Below, one piece after another: positions 19,104-27,852 of a stretch of DNA of 48,356 bases. This stretch comes from Gammaproteobacteria bacterium (GTDB lineage Bacteria > Pseudomonadota > Gammaproteobacteria > Chromatiales > Chromatiaceae), in NCBI GenBank assembly GCA_030065815.1, contig JASJCU010000030.1:1-48356 (forward strand). Direction: 5' to 3'. How positions within the stretch are numbered: position 1 is the stretch's first letter; each line of letters starts with the position of its first letter. A program made the translations under genes and the position numbers. Under the pieces are notes generated by a model. That model was not told the DNA's origin, did no database searches, and saw only the letters and a program-made list of their open reading frames with translations.

Positions 19104-20302
19104 GCGCAGCGCGCGGCTGGCACCGGCGGCCGGCGGCGGTCATTGTCGCCGCCGGCCTGATCGTGCTCGTCAGCATGGGCCTGCGCCAGTCGTTCGGCAT
19201 CTTCATGCAGCCTATCGGCTGCGTGCTGGGTGTCGACCGCGAGACCTTCGGCCTGGCAATCGCCGTGCAGAACCTGATGCTCGGCCTGCCGCTGGCGGGC
19301 TACCTCGCCGACCGTTTTGCGCCGCGCCGTGTGGTCGCTGTCGGCGCGCTGCTGTACGTGTTCGCGATGTTCCTGATGACCGACGTCGGTGGGGCGCCCG
19401 GGCTGCTGCTGGTCCTCGGCCTGCTGACCGGGCTGGCGCAGTCGGCGACCACCTACGTCGTCGTGCTCGCCGCGGTTGCGCGGGTCGTGCCGGAGCAGCG
19501 CCGCGGCAGCGCGTTCGGCGTCGTGACCGGCCTCGGCTCGTTCGGTCTGTTCCTGATGGTGCCGCTGGCCAACCACTGGCTGCTCAACGGCGGCTGGCAC
19601 TGGGCGTTCGAGGCCCTGGCGTGGACCGCGCTGCTGATGCTGTTCGCGGCCTATTTCCTGCCCGACGACCGGCATGACGGCGCCGCGTCGGGGCTGTTGC
19701 CGCTGGTCAGACGTGCGGCGACGCACCGCGGCTATCTGCTGCTGATCGCCGGTTTCTTCGTCTGCGGCTTCCACGTCGCGTTCATCGCGACCCACCTGCC
19801 CGCGTATGTCGTCGATTCGGGGCTCGACCGCGAGACCGCCGCCTATGCACTGGCACTGGTCGGCCTGTTCAACATCGTCGGCTCGCTGCTGTTCGGCTGG
19901 CTCGGTGACCGTCACCGCAAGAAACACGTGCTCGCGACCCTGTACGGCATTCGCGCGCTGATCATTGCCGGTTTCCTGGTGGTTCCGCTGACGGCGACAT
20001 CGGCGCTCGTGTTCGGTGCGCTGATCGGCGTCGTCTGGCTGGCGACGGTTCCCGTGACCAGCGGGCTGGTCGGCCAGCTGTTCGGTGCACGTTATCTCGG
20101 CACGCTGTACGGCGTCGTGTTCCTCGGCCACCAGGTCGGGGCGTTCCTCGGCGCCTGGTGGGCCGGCCGGGTGTTCGATGCGACCGGCAGCTATTCGATC
20201 GTCTGGTGGGTCGCCGTCGTGCTCAGCGTCGGCGCTGCGCTGATTCACTGGCTGCTCGATGACCGCCCACAGGCGCTCGCCGCACCGGTGGCGGCACGCT
20301 GA
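19100..20302 (+). CDS. MFS transporter
   Basis: A 400-residue inner-membrane protein with about 12 hydrophobic helices in two halves separated by a charged loop near residues 190-210 (PDDRHDGAASG). The cytoplasmic loop between helices 2 and 3 reads LADRFAPRR, matching the MFS signature G-x-x-x-D-R-x-x-R-R in part, and the equivalent in the second half is GWLGDRHRKK. The N-terminus (SMGLRQSFGIFMQPI) resembles transporters of the oxalate/formate and monocarboxylate groups, so an organic anion substrate is a guess. Start ATG at 19100 overlaps the terB-like stop. It converges on the CheB-CheR-GGDEF-EAL gene 39 nt away. Confidence 0.88.
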   Translation: MSAARGWHRRPAAVIVAAGLIVLVSMGLRQSFGIFMQPIGCVLGVDRETFGLAIAVQNLMLGLPLAGYLADRFAPRRVVAVGALLYVFAMFLMTDVGGAPGLLLVLGLLTGLAQSATTYVVVLAAVARVVPEQRRGSAFGVVTGLGSFGLFLMVPLANHWLLNGGWHWAFEALAWTALLMLFAAYFLPDDRHDGAASGLLPLVRRAATHRGYLLLIAGFFVCGFHVAFIATHLPAYVVDSGLDRETAAYALALVGLFNIVGSLLFGWLGDRHRKKHVLATLYGIRALIIAGFLVVPLTATSALVFGALIGVVWLATVPVTSGLVGQLFGARYLGTLYGVVFLGHQVGAFLGAWWAGRVFDATGSYSIVWWVAVVLSVGAALIHWLLDDRPQALAAPVAAR

Positions 20303-20341
20303 GCGGTATCCGCGCGGACTGCGGGCGGAAGCTGGGCGCGC

Positions 20342-23300
20342 TCAGGTCTGGTCGAGGAAGGCCTCGAGCGACAGCGGGTCGCCGACCGCATGCCCCTGCA
20401 CGCAGCACACACCGAGTTCCTGCAGTTTGTCGACGATCGTCTCGGTCAACGCGAACTCGGCGACGGTGCGGATGTCCAGTTGCTGCGCGATCTCTACCAT
20501 CGCCCTGACGATCGACTGGCTCAATGGATCGGTCTCGATGTCCTTGACGAAACCGCCGTCGATCTTCAGGTAATCGACGTCCAGCTCCTTGAGGTACTTG
20601 AACGAACTCATGCCGGAGCCGAAGTCGTCGAGGGCGATCCGGCAGCCCAGGTCTTTCGCCCGGGCGATGAACGATTTGGCGGTTGTCATGTTCGAGATGG
20701 CCGCGGTTTCGGTAATCTCGAACGTGACCCGGCTCGGATCGATCTCGTAGTCGTCGAGACAGCGGTGTACGTGGTCGGTGATGCGCGCATCGGTGAACGA
20801 TGCGCCGGACAGGTTGACATTGAAATAGGGGTGCGAGCTGCCACCGTTTGCCGGGCGGTACTGATGCAACACGTGGAACAGCTTGTCGATGACCCATTCG
20901 TCGAGCTGCTGGATCAGGCCGTAGCGTTCGGCCGCCGGCAGGAACGTACCCGGCAGCAGCAGCTTGCCCTTGCGGTTGAACATGCGCAGCAGCGCTTCCC
21001 AGTGGGTCGCTTCGTCGTCGCGGAAGGTCCGGATCTGCTGCATGTAGAGGCGCAGGCGATCGTTCTCCATCGCATCGGTGATCTCCGACACCCAGTGCAG
21101 GTCGGCGCGTTGCCGCGCCAGTTCGTCGTCGTCCGGTGTGTGGATCTGGATGCGGTTGCGACCGCGCTCCTTGGCCGCGTAGCATGCAGAATCCGCGTTT
21201 GACAGCACGTCGGTGACGTGCCCGGAATCCGGGGTCAGTGCGACGATGCCGATCGAGATGCCGATACGGAAGACCTTGTCCTGCCAGTGGAAACGGAAGT
21301 CGGCGATCGCGCTGCGTATCTTTTCGGCGACCATCTCCGCTTCGCCGATCACGCAGCCCTCGAGAAGCACGCCGAACTCGTCGCCGCCGAGACGACCCAG
21401 GGTGTCACGGTGGCGGGTGTGATCGCGCAGGATTCGCGTGACCTGTTTCAGGAGCTCGTCACCGGCGAGGTGCCCGCAGCTGTCGTTGACGACCTTGAAC
21501 TGGTCTAGATCGAGGAACAGGAACACGGCCTCGCGTTTTCGGCCCTGTTGGATCGCGTTGAGCGCCGTCGATATGCGGCGTTCCATCTCGCGCCGGTTGA
21601 CGGCACCGGTGAGATCGTCGTGGCTCGATATCCACGACATGCGGTCCAGGGTCTCGTGGTGGTCGGTCATGTCGCGGAACGCGATCACCGCACCATTGGG
21701 TTCGCCACCGTGATCCGTGGTCGCGCCGATCGTGTAAGCGATCCGCGACTCGCGGCCGTCGCGCGACCGCATGACGCAATCGCCGTCCCGATGGCCCTGT
21801 AATTCACCGGCGGCCAGCAGCTTGGTGGCAATGTTGCCGAGCGGTTCGCCGTCGCGTGAACGCAGGGTAAGGACCTCGTCCAGACTGCTGCCGACGGCGC
21901 CGTTGCTGTCCCAGCCGAGCAGCTTGGCGGCGACCGGGTTGACATACTCGACCTTGCCGTCGACGTCGACGCGGAGCACGCCGTCACCAATCGACTCCAG
22001 GGTAATCTGCGCGCGTTCTTTCTCCTGGCGAAAGCGCTCCTGGGATTCGTAGAGTTCGCTGCTGTCGGTGAAGACCAGCACCGCGCCAGTCGCGCGGTTG
22101 CTGTCATCGATGAACGGCGACGCGTGCAGCTGCCAGACCTTGTCACCGAGCCGCATGATGCGGCGTTCCGCCTGGTGGGAGTCGATGACGCGGTTGAGGG
22201 CTTCGCGCAGTCCGTGTGGTTCGTGGCGCCACGGCAGCGCAGTGATGTGGTCGTGATCGCGAATCTGGGAGAGCGGCACGAGCTGCTCGACGTTGGGTAC
22301 GTAACGGGTCACGCGCAGGTTGTTGTCGACGACGATCAGCGGCGTGTCGATGCTGTTCTGGATGTTCTGCAACTGGTTCGCGAGGCTCTCGTAGGCGCGC
22401 GTCTTTTCCTGCAGCTCGTCGTTCAGCGTCAACAGCTCCTCGTTCGACGATTGCAGCTCCTCGTTGGTGGTCTGCAGTTCCTCGTTGGTCGATTGGAACT
22501 CCTCGTTCGACGACTGCAGCTCCTCGTTCGCGGCCTGCAGCTCTTCGTTGGTGGTTTCCAGTTCTTCGACGACGGTCTGCAGACTCTCGCGTGTCGACAG
22601 CAGCTCGTGCTCGAGCGCCATCATCAGCTGGGCATCTTCGTCATCGTCGCCCTTGTCGAGTACGAGCTCGTCGGCAGGGCGGCGTGCAATCGGCTGGAAC
22701 GAGATCAGCAGCCAACCCGGCCGGTTCGGATCGAACGGCGTGACGAGGATGCGCCGGCTCTGCGAATCCTTGAACGCGGCAATGACCTGCTCGACGGTAT
22801 CGGCAGACACGCTGGCCTCGCGTCGCACTTTGTACAGCAGCGCGCGCAAGGTCGAGCGTATCGCATTGTTGACCAGCGACAGGATGTCGAGCGATGCGGG
22901 CCCGGAGCGCACCGTCATCAGTTCGCTGAGATCGCCGTAGCTGTACATGATCTCGTTGCCCTGATTGATCACGGCGCTGGCCGGCCCGAAGCGGCCCGCG
23001 AGCTGGCGATGCAGGCGCTCCTCGATCCCTTCTAGGGGTGGGCGCGTCGTGTTGGCGGACAGCGCCGGACGCGACTTGTCGCTGAGCATATGCGGTATGC
23101 GCGCGCGGTGCCCGGGTACGTCCAGTGCGCGGTAGACCCTGGCCTTGGCATCGATGGGCGCAAACAGTTTCTCGCCCTGCGCATTGCTCTCGGACATGCC
23201 CAGCATCAGCAGGCCCTTGGCGCGCAGCGCGTAGTGAAAGGTGTCGAACACCTGGCGCTGCAGCTCGTTGTCGAAGTAGATCATGACGTTGCGGCAGCTG

Positions 23301-24532
23301 ATCAGGTCGAGCTTGGAAAACGGCGCGTCGCGGGTCAGGTCGTGGGTTGAGAAGACGACGTGATCGCGCAGACGCCGGATCACGCTGTAGCCGTTGGCGG
23401 TCTCGCGAAAATAGCGTCCGATGAGCGCGGCGTCGACCGCGGACAGGGCGTCGCTGCTGTACGTGCCGAGGCGGGCCGTCTTCAAAGGTTCGGTGCCGAT
23501 GTCGGTCGCAAAGATGCGGTAATCGAGATGGCGTTCGTTGTCGCGCTGGTACTCCTCCATCAACACCGCGATCGTGTAGGCCTCTTCGCCGGTCGCACAG
23601 CCCGGCACCCAGATGCGGATGTCGTCATCTTGCCCGCCGTCTTCGATAAACGCCGACAACTGTGCTGCCAGGGCGTCGAAGGCCTCCGGGTCGCGGAAGA
23701 AACCGGTCACGCCGATGAAGGCATCGCGGGCCAGGTCGTGGATCTCCTGCGGTTCGTTGTGCAGCAGCTCGATGTATTCCTCGAGCGTGTAGCGGTTGCA
23801 CAGGGACATGCGCCGGCGGATGCGGCGCTGGATGCTGTTCTTCTTGTAGTGCAACAGGTTCACGCCGGTTTCGCGAAGGACCAGGTCGACGATGGCCGTG
23901 TAGGTGTCGTCGCTGCCCTGCAGCGCGACGTCGGCGTTTGTCAGCCGGTTCTTGTCGAAGTTCTGCAGCGTCGCGGCCATGTCGGACGGTGCCATCACGA
24001 GGTCCGCGGCATCGGCGTGAATCGATGCCAGCGGCATGCCGTCGTACTTCGCGCTCTTTGGGTCCTGCGCGATCGTTATCCCGCCCGCGGACTTGATCTC
24101 GATCATGCCGGCGGCGCCGTCGGTACCGGTCCCGGACAGGATCATGCCGATGCAGCGGCTGCCGCAGTCTTCGGCCAGCGAGCGGAAGAAGCGGTTGATA
24201 TCGGGTTTCGGCATCGGCCCGGTACGGGCTTCGGACAGCCGGATCCGGCCGTCGCGGATCTCGATGTCACGGTTGGGCGGCGTGATGTAGATCTCGTTCG
24301 GCTTCGGTCGGCCGCCGTCGACGGCATCGTTGACGGCCAGGTCGCACTCGCGCCGGATCAGGTCGACCAGCATGCTGGTATGACTGGGGGACAGGTGTTG
24401 CGCGATCAGGAAGGTCAGTCGCAGGCTCGGCTCCAGGGCCTTCGTGAACTCGCGAATCGCCTCCAGCCCGCCGGCGGACGCGCCGATGCCGACGTAGATC
24501 AGCGGGCCGTCGCCCGAGTCGTTCTGTGTCAT
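20342..24532 (-). CDS. CheB-CheR-PAS-GGDEF-EAL fusion protein
   Basis: A 1396-residue soluble signalling protein. Residues about 10-190 are a CheB-type methylesterase with Ser19 (GASAGG), His46 (AQHLSP) and Asp138 (GTGTDGAAG). About 205-470 is a CheR methyltransferase with SAM motif VPGCATGEEAYT and ISCRNVMIYF. About 640-715 is a coiled coil of seven-residue units (LQSSNEE, LQTTNEE). Two PAS domains follow (about 717-825 and 840-960). The GGDEF domain (about 964-1124) has an intact GGDEF preceded by the RHRD inhibitory-site motif. The EAL domain (about 1144-1396) keeps EAL, NVNLS, EITE, DDFGSG, LKID and VQG residues. It is probably both cyclase and phosphodiesterase. No transmembrane segment or receiver domain is seen. 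It follows the BLUF gene by 49 nt. Confidence 0.93.
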   Translation of the reverse strand: MTQNDSGDGPLIYVGIGASAGGLEAIREFTKALEPSLRLTFLIAQHLSPSHTSMLVDLIRRECDLAVNDAVDGGRPKPNEIYITPPNRDIEIRDGRIRLSEARTGPMPKPDINRFFRSLAEDCGSRCIGMILSGTGTDGAAGMIEIKSAGGITIAQDPKSAKYDGMPLASIHADAADLVMAPSDMAATLQNFDKNRLTNADVALQGSDDTYTAIVDLVLRETGVNLLHYKKNSIQRRIRRRMSLCNRYTLEEYIELLHNEPQEIHDLARDAFIGVTGFFRDPEAFDALAAQLSAFIEDGGQDDDIRIWVPGCATGEEAYTIAVLMEEYQRDNERHLDYRIFATDIGTEPLKTARLGTYSSDALSAVDAALIGRYFRETANGYSVIRRLRDHVVFSTHDLTRDAPFSKLDLISCRNVMIYFDNELQRQVFDTFHYALRAKGLLMLGMSESNAQGEKLFAPIDAKARVYRALDVPGHRARIPHMLSDKSRPALSANTTRPPLEGIEERLHRQLAGRFGPASAVINQGNEIMYSYGDLSELMTVRSGPASLDILSLVNNAIRSTLRALLYKVRREASVSADTVEQVIAAFKDSQSRRILVTPFDPNRPGWLLISFQPIARRPADELVLDKGDDDEDAQLMMALEHELLSTRESLQTVVEELETTNEELQAANEELQSSNEEFQSTNEELQTTNEELQSSNEELLTLNDELQEKTRAYESLANQLQNIQNSIDTPLIVVDNNLRVTRYVPNVEQLVPLSQIRDHDHITALPWRHEPHGLREALNRVIDSHQAERRIMRLGDKVWQLHASPFIDDSNRATGAVLVFTDSSELYESQERFRQEKERAQITLESIGDGVLRVDVDGKVEYVNPVAAKLLGWDSNGAVGSSLDEVLTLRSRDGEPLGNIATKLLAAGELQGHRDGDCVMRSRDGRESRIAYTIGATTDHGGEPNGAVIAFRDMTDHHETLDRMSWISSHDDLTGAVNRREMERRISTALNAIQQGRKREAVFLFLDLDQFKVVNDSCGHLAGDELLKQVTRILRDHTRHRDTLGRLGGDEFGVLLEGCVIGEAEMVAEKIRSAIADFRFHWQDKVFRIGISIGIVALTPDSGHVTDVLSNADSACYAAKERGRNRIQIHTPDDDELARQRADLHWVSEITDAMENDRLRLYMQQIRTFRDDEATHWEALLRMFNRKGKLLLPGTFLPAAERYGLIQQLDEWVIDKLFHVLHQYRPANGGSSHPYFNVNLSGASFTDARITDHVHRCLDDYEIDPSRVTFEITETAAISNMTTAKSFIARAKDLGCRIALDDFGSGMSSFKYLKELDVDYLKIDGGFVKDIETDPLSQSIVRAMVEIAQQLDIRTVAEFALTETIVDKLQELGVCCVQGHAVGDPLSLEAFLDQT

Positions 24533-24581
24533 GCCTGGGTAATCCTGAATCTGACGCGTTGCGCGCTACGGACTGCGCCGG

Positions 24582-24998
24582 TCAACTCTTGGCGCGGAAC
24601 AGCAGCAAGAGCTTCTTGGCCCGAGTCAGATCGTCGAACATCGCACGCGCAGTCTCGCCCTGGTCCATGAAGTCGTTGTAGCCGACGATCGACGAGACGT
24701 CGAACCCGTTGAGGTTCTTGAAACCCATGCTCCAGTCCGGGAAATCGCGGCGCACGATGTCGCTCATGAACAATGTCTTGACCTTTTCGTGACGGCGGTC
24801 GCGTCGGATCCGGTCGTACAACGGCACGACGACGTCCTCGTCACCTTCGAGCACCTGGAGAAACGATCTATCCTTGTACAGCAGCATGCCGGTGATGTCG
24901 TGGCGCACGTTGAACTCGCGGCATTCGTCGAGCAGGTCGGCCAGGTCTGCGGTGGACATCAGCCGGGTCGCGGTGCTGACGTAGGCGAGGTGGATCAT
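24582..24998 (-). CDS. BLUF-domain blue-light photoreceptor
   Basis: A 138-residue short BLUF protein that should bind FAD and sense blue light. The photocycle residues fall at the positions seen in stand-alone BLUF proteins such as Slr1694 (offset of two): Tyr6 (AYVSTAT), Asn30 (EFNVRHDITG), Gln48 (FLQVLEG), Trp89 and Met91 (FPDWSMGF). There is no output domain, so it must act through a partner. The next gene downstream on the same strand, 49 nt away, is the CheB-CheR-PAS-GGDEF-EAL protein, making light control of c-di-GMP the natural inference. ATG at 24998 gives the standard BLUF N-terminus. Confidence 0.95.
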   Translation of the reverse strand: MIHLAYVSTATRLMSTADLADLLDECREFNVRHDITGMLLYKDRSFLQVLEGDEDVVVPLYDRIRRDRRHEKVKTLFMSDIVRRDFPDWSMGFKNLNGFDVSSIVGYNDFMDQGETARAMFDDLTRAKKLLLLFRAKS

Positions 24999-25240
24999 TG
25001 CGTGTCTGGCTGCAGGGTAGGGCGCTTCGAGTATATCCCCGATTGAGATAGGGCATTGTATGAGACAGGCGGCGCGCGGGGCACTCGGCCGCAGAAGGCC
25101 TATCGTGGGCAGCGCGCAACGGTCGTCGGCGCGTCTCTGTCCAGGACGCGGCCGCGGCCTGCCGTGCAGCCGGGCGCATTCCGGCGACCGGCGTTGCGCG
25201 ACGGCAACCCGGCTTTTCGACGGCCTGACAGGAGGGTGTG

Positions 25241-25735
25241 ATGCCGGAACGTTGGCTGCAGATCAAGGGCGATCCGTCGGTGCGGGCCTTCCTGTTCGAG
25301 CAACAGCGGGTGCAGAGCCTGTTCGACGAGCACCTCGACCGGGTGCTCGACACCATGCAGGTGTTGCTGACGAGCAAGGGCGTGTTCCACGTCAAGGTGC
25401 ACTTCTCGTCGTCGCAGCTGACCTGCTGGCTGTACGACGATCCCTACAACTACCGCGTCTACGTCCGTGAGCAGGCGCTTGCCCCCGGGTTCCTCGACGG
25501 CATGCCGACGCTCGATTTCGAAGGCCACCCGCCGTGCATCGCGCCGGCAAGGATCCGTCCGATTCTCGACGAGTTCCGCCGCCTGCGCCTGACCGACAGG
25601 CAGATCTATCTGCGCAACGCGTCGATCAATCGCATCAACGGCATGATCGGCATGACGTTTTCCTGCGACGGCAGCCATTACATCGACTGCGAAGACTTCT
25701 TTCGCCGGCTCGACTGCTTCGGCAAAGACGCCTGA
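25241..25735 (+). CDS. Hypothetical protein divergent from the BLUF gene
   Basis: A 164-residue soluble protein I do not recognise. ATG at 25241 follows GGAGGG; a GTG one codon earlier is possible. The sequence has balanced composition and five cysteines (including LTCWLYDD, HPPCIAPAR, FSCDGSHYIDCEDF and RLDCFG), aromatic stretches such as DDPYNYRVYVRE, and no signal peptide or membrane segment. Normal codon use and a strong ribosome-binding site support a real gene. It starts 242 nt from the BLUF gene in the opposite direction, and converges on lutC. Confidence 0.65.
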   Translation: MPERWLQIKGDPSVRAFLFEQQRVQSLFDEHLDRVLDTMQVLLTSKGVFHVKVHFSSSQLTCWLYDDPYNYRVYVREQALAPGFLDGMPTLDFEGHPPCIAPARIRPILDEFRRLRLTDRQIYLRNASINRINGMIGMTFSCDGSHYIDCEDFFRRLDCFGKDA

Positions 25736-25784
25736 CTGCGCCTGGGGCCTTTTTACGCCATGTGAGACGTAGCGTGAACAGGCC

Positions 25785-26426
25785 CTAGTCGAGCAGCAGC
25801 GTGATCAGCTGTTTCGGCCCGTGGATGCCATAGGCCAGGGTCTGTTCGATGTCCGCGGTCTTCGACGGCCCGGAGATCAGCAGGGCGTTGGTCGGCATGC
25901 CGTCGGCCCAATTCTCGACGGCGATCGCGGCGGCGAAGTTCTCATGCAGGCGGCCGACGTCGAGCAGGGCGATGTGCACGGGTGGCACCAGTGACATCAG
26001 GCGTGGTTCCGCGGCGTCCGGCCACAGCACCAGCGTACCGCTCTCCGCGAGCCCGGCCCGGGCAGCGGTGATCGCCACGTCGACGTCGTCGAACAGCGAG
26101 GCCTTCCACGCCTCGACCGGCTGGTCGTAGCGACGCAGCGCGATGCCGTCGGGCGCCCGCTCGGCCAGTTGGTCGCCGACGGCGCCGTTGCCGACCAGCA
26201 CCTGTCGCAGGCCGCGCGCGGGCAGCTCACGTGCCAGCCAGTCCGTCCAGGCATCGCGCGCGACCCGGTGGACCTCGCCGCGCACCGCCTGCATGCGTTC
26301 GCTGAACGCCGCGATGCGCCGCTCGCGATCCCAGCCGAGCGGCTTCTGGTACGCGTCGGGTGCCGGCGATGCCGCCGGACGGTTCGCGCGCAACCGCTTG
26401 AGGATGCGTTCGCGGGCCTCACTCAT
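25785..26426 (-). CDS. lutC: Lactate utilization protein C (LUD domain)
   Basis: A 213-residue LUD-domain protein, third component of the LutABC iron-sulfur system that oxidises L-lactate to pyruvate. The fold is recognisable from ARELPARGLRQVLVGNGAVG-like residues in the middle, then AITAARAGLAESGTLVLW and the C-terminal ALLISGPSKTADIEQTLAYGIHGPK, where a conserved GPS-x-T-x-DIE-x-x-x-x-G-x-HGP pattern closes the family. The start ATG at 26426 gives MSEARERIL and overlaps the end of lutB by 8 nt. Last gene of the minus-strand lut group. Confidence 0.92.
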   Translation of the reverse strand: MSEARERILKRLRANRPAASPAPDAYQKPLGWDRERRIAAFSERMQAVRGEVHRVARDAWTDWLARELPARGLRQVLVGNGAVGDQLAERAPDGIALRRYDQPVEAWKASLFDDVDVAITAARAGLAESGTLVLWPDAAEPRLMSLVPPVHIALLDVGRLHENFAAAIAVENWADGMPTNALLISGPSKTADIEQTLAYGIHGPKQLITLLLD

Positions 26427-27852
26427 GGCGGAAGCCCTCCTGGCGCACGAGTTCACGCAGCGGGCGTGACGCGGGTTTCGGCGCACTGCGATAGCGGGTC
26501 CATGCGCCGAGGCGCGGCGGCGTGAGCGCGCGCAGCCGTGTCGCCGCCCACGTGAACAGCCGGTACAGGCGCGGGCTCGCGTACAGCTGCCGCCAGACCC
26601 GCCAGGTGACCGCCTCGCCGGATTTGCGCAGGCTGCCGTGACCCGGCAGCCCGGCGTCGCTGCGCTGGCCGTCGACGGCCTCGGCGCGCAGGCGGTTGAT
26701 CAGCTTCGGCAGCGGAATGCGCACCGGGCAGACCTCGCCGCAGGCGCCGCACATCGTGCATGCCGACGTCAGCGTGCCGACCTTGTCGATGCCGACGCGC
26801 TGTGGTTCGAGGGCGAGACCGATCGGCCCCGGGTAGACCGTGCCATAGGCGTGGCCGCCGAGCTGCACGTAGACCGGGCAGTGGTTGATACAGGCGCCGC
26901 AGCGGATGCAGCGCAGCGTGTCGAGCAGCTCCTCGTCGACGCGGATGCGCGAGCGGCCGTTGTCGAGCAGTACCAGGTGCACGGCCTCGGGGCCGTCGAG
27001 TTCGCCCGGTTGGCGCGGCCGGCTGATCATGTTGAAGTAGGTCGTGATCGGCTGGCCGGTCGCCGACTTGGTCAGGATCTCGAGCAGCGGCGGCACGTCG
27101 GACAGCTTCTCGACGACCTTCTCGACGCCGGTGATCGCGATGTGCAGGCGCGGCGCGGTCGTGCTGAGGCGGCCGTTGCCCTCGTTCTCGACCAGGCACA
27201 GCGTGCCGGTCTCGGCGACCGCGAAGTTGACGCCGGAGATGCCGGCATCCGCATTGGCGAAGCGGTTGCGCAGGATCTGGCGCGCGCTCTGGGTCAGCGT
27301 ATCGATGTCCTCGGTGTACGGGATCTCCGGGTGGAAGCGCCGGAAAAGCTCGGCGACCTCGACGCGGTTCTTGTGGATCGCCGGCGCGACGATGTGCGAC
27401 GGCGGCTCCTCGGCGAGCTGGATGATGTACTCGCCGAGGTCGGATTCGATGACCTCGATGCCGCGCCGCTCGAGGAAATGGTTCAGTTCGGTCTCCTCCG
27501 AGACCATCGACTTGCCCTTGACGACGGTCTTTGCGCCGGCGGCGTCGAGAATTGTGTGGATGATCGCGTTGGCCTGCTCCGGCGATTCGGCCCAGTGCAC
27601 CTGGATGCCGTTTCCGGTCAGCTTGGTCTCCAGCTGTTCGAGCAGTTCCGGTTGACGCACCAGCGAGTTGGCGCGCACGGCGCGTGCCTGGTCGCGCAGT
27701 GCCTGCAGCTGTGCGTCGTCCGGGAACTGCTCGGCGCGCCGCGCCATGATCCCGGTCAGCGCGCTGCGGAAGTTGCGCCGCAGCTGGTCGTTGTGCAGCG
27801 CCTCGTCGATGCGCTGATGGAACGCCTCGGTCTGGTCCGCCGGCGTGCTCAT
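26419..27852 (-). CDS. lutB: Lactate utilization iron-sulfur protein B
   Basis: A 477-residue cytoplasmic protein combining an N-terminal LUD domain (KTVVKGKSMVSEETELNHFLE, ISGVNFAVAETGTL) with a ferredoxin-like region carrying two 4Fe-4S motifs, CIRCGACINHCPVY and CTMCGACGEVCPVRIP. It matches LutB/YkgF in length and order. Together with LutA and LutC it forms an L-lactate dehydrogenase complex known from Bacillus and related systems in proteobacteria. ATG at 27852 overlaps the lutA stop by 4 nt, and lutC overlaps its 3' end, so the three are translationally coupled. Confidence 0.95.
   Translation of the reverse strand: MSTPADQTEAFHQRIDEALHNDQLRRNFRSALTGIMARRAEQFPDDAQLQALRDQARAVRANSLVRQPELLEQLETKLTGNGIQVHWAESPEQANAIIHTILDAAGAKTVVKGKSMVSEETELNHFLERRGIEVIESDLGEYIIQLAEEPPSHIVAPAIHKNRVEVAELFRRFHPEIPYTEDIDTLTQSARQILRNRFANADAGISGVNFAVAETGTLCLVENEGNGRLSTTAPRLHIAITGVEKVVEKLSDVPPLLEILTKSATGQPITTYFNMISRPRQPGELDGPEAVHLVLLDNGRSRIRVDEELLDTLRCIRCGACINHCPVYVQLGGHAYGTVYPGPIGLALEPQRVGIDKVGTLTSACTMCGACGEVCPVRIPLPKLINRLRAEAVDGQRSDAGLPGHGSLRKSGEAVTWRVWRQLYASPRLYRLFTWAATRLRALTPPRLGAWTRYRSAPKPASRPLRELVRQEGFRHE

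Noticed and set aside
22433-22566. CRISPR-like regular repeat
   Set aside because: The 21-bp periodicity is coding (heptads of a coiled coil), with no unique spacers.
25745-25785. Inverted repeat GGGCCT / AGGCCC between the hypothetical gene and lutC as a two-way terminator
   Set aside because: Only six pairs with a loop near 29 nt; the short T-run is on the inner side of the left arm. Too weak to call.
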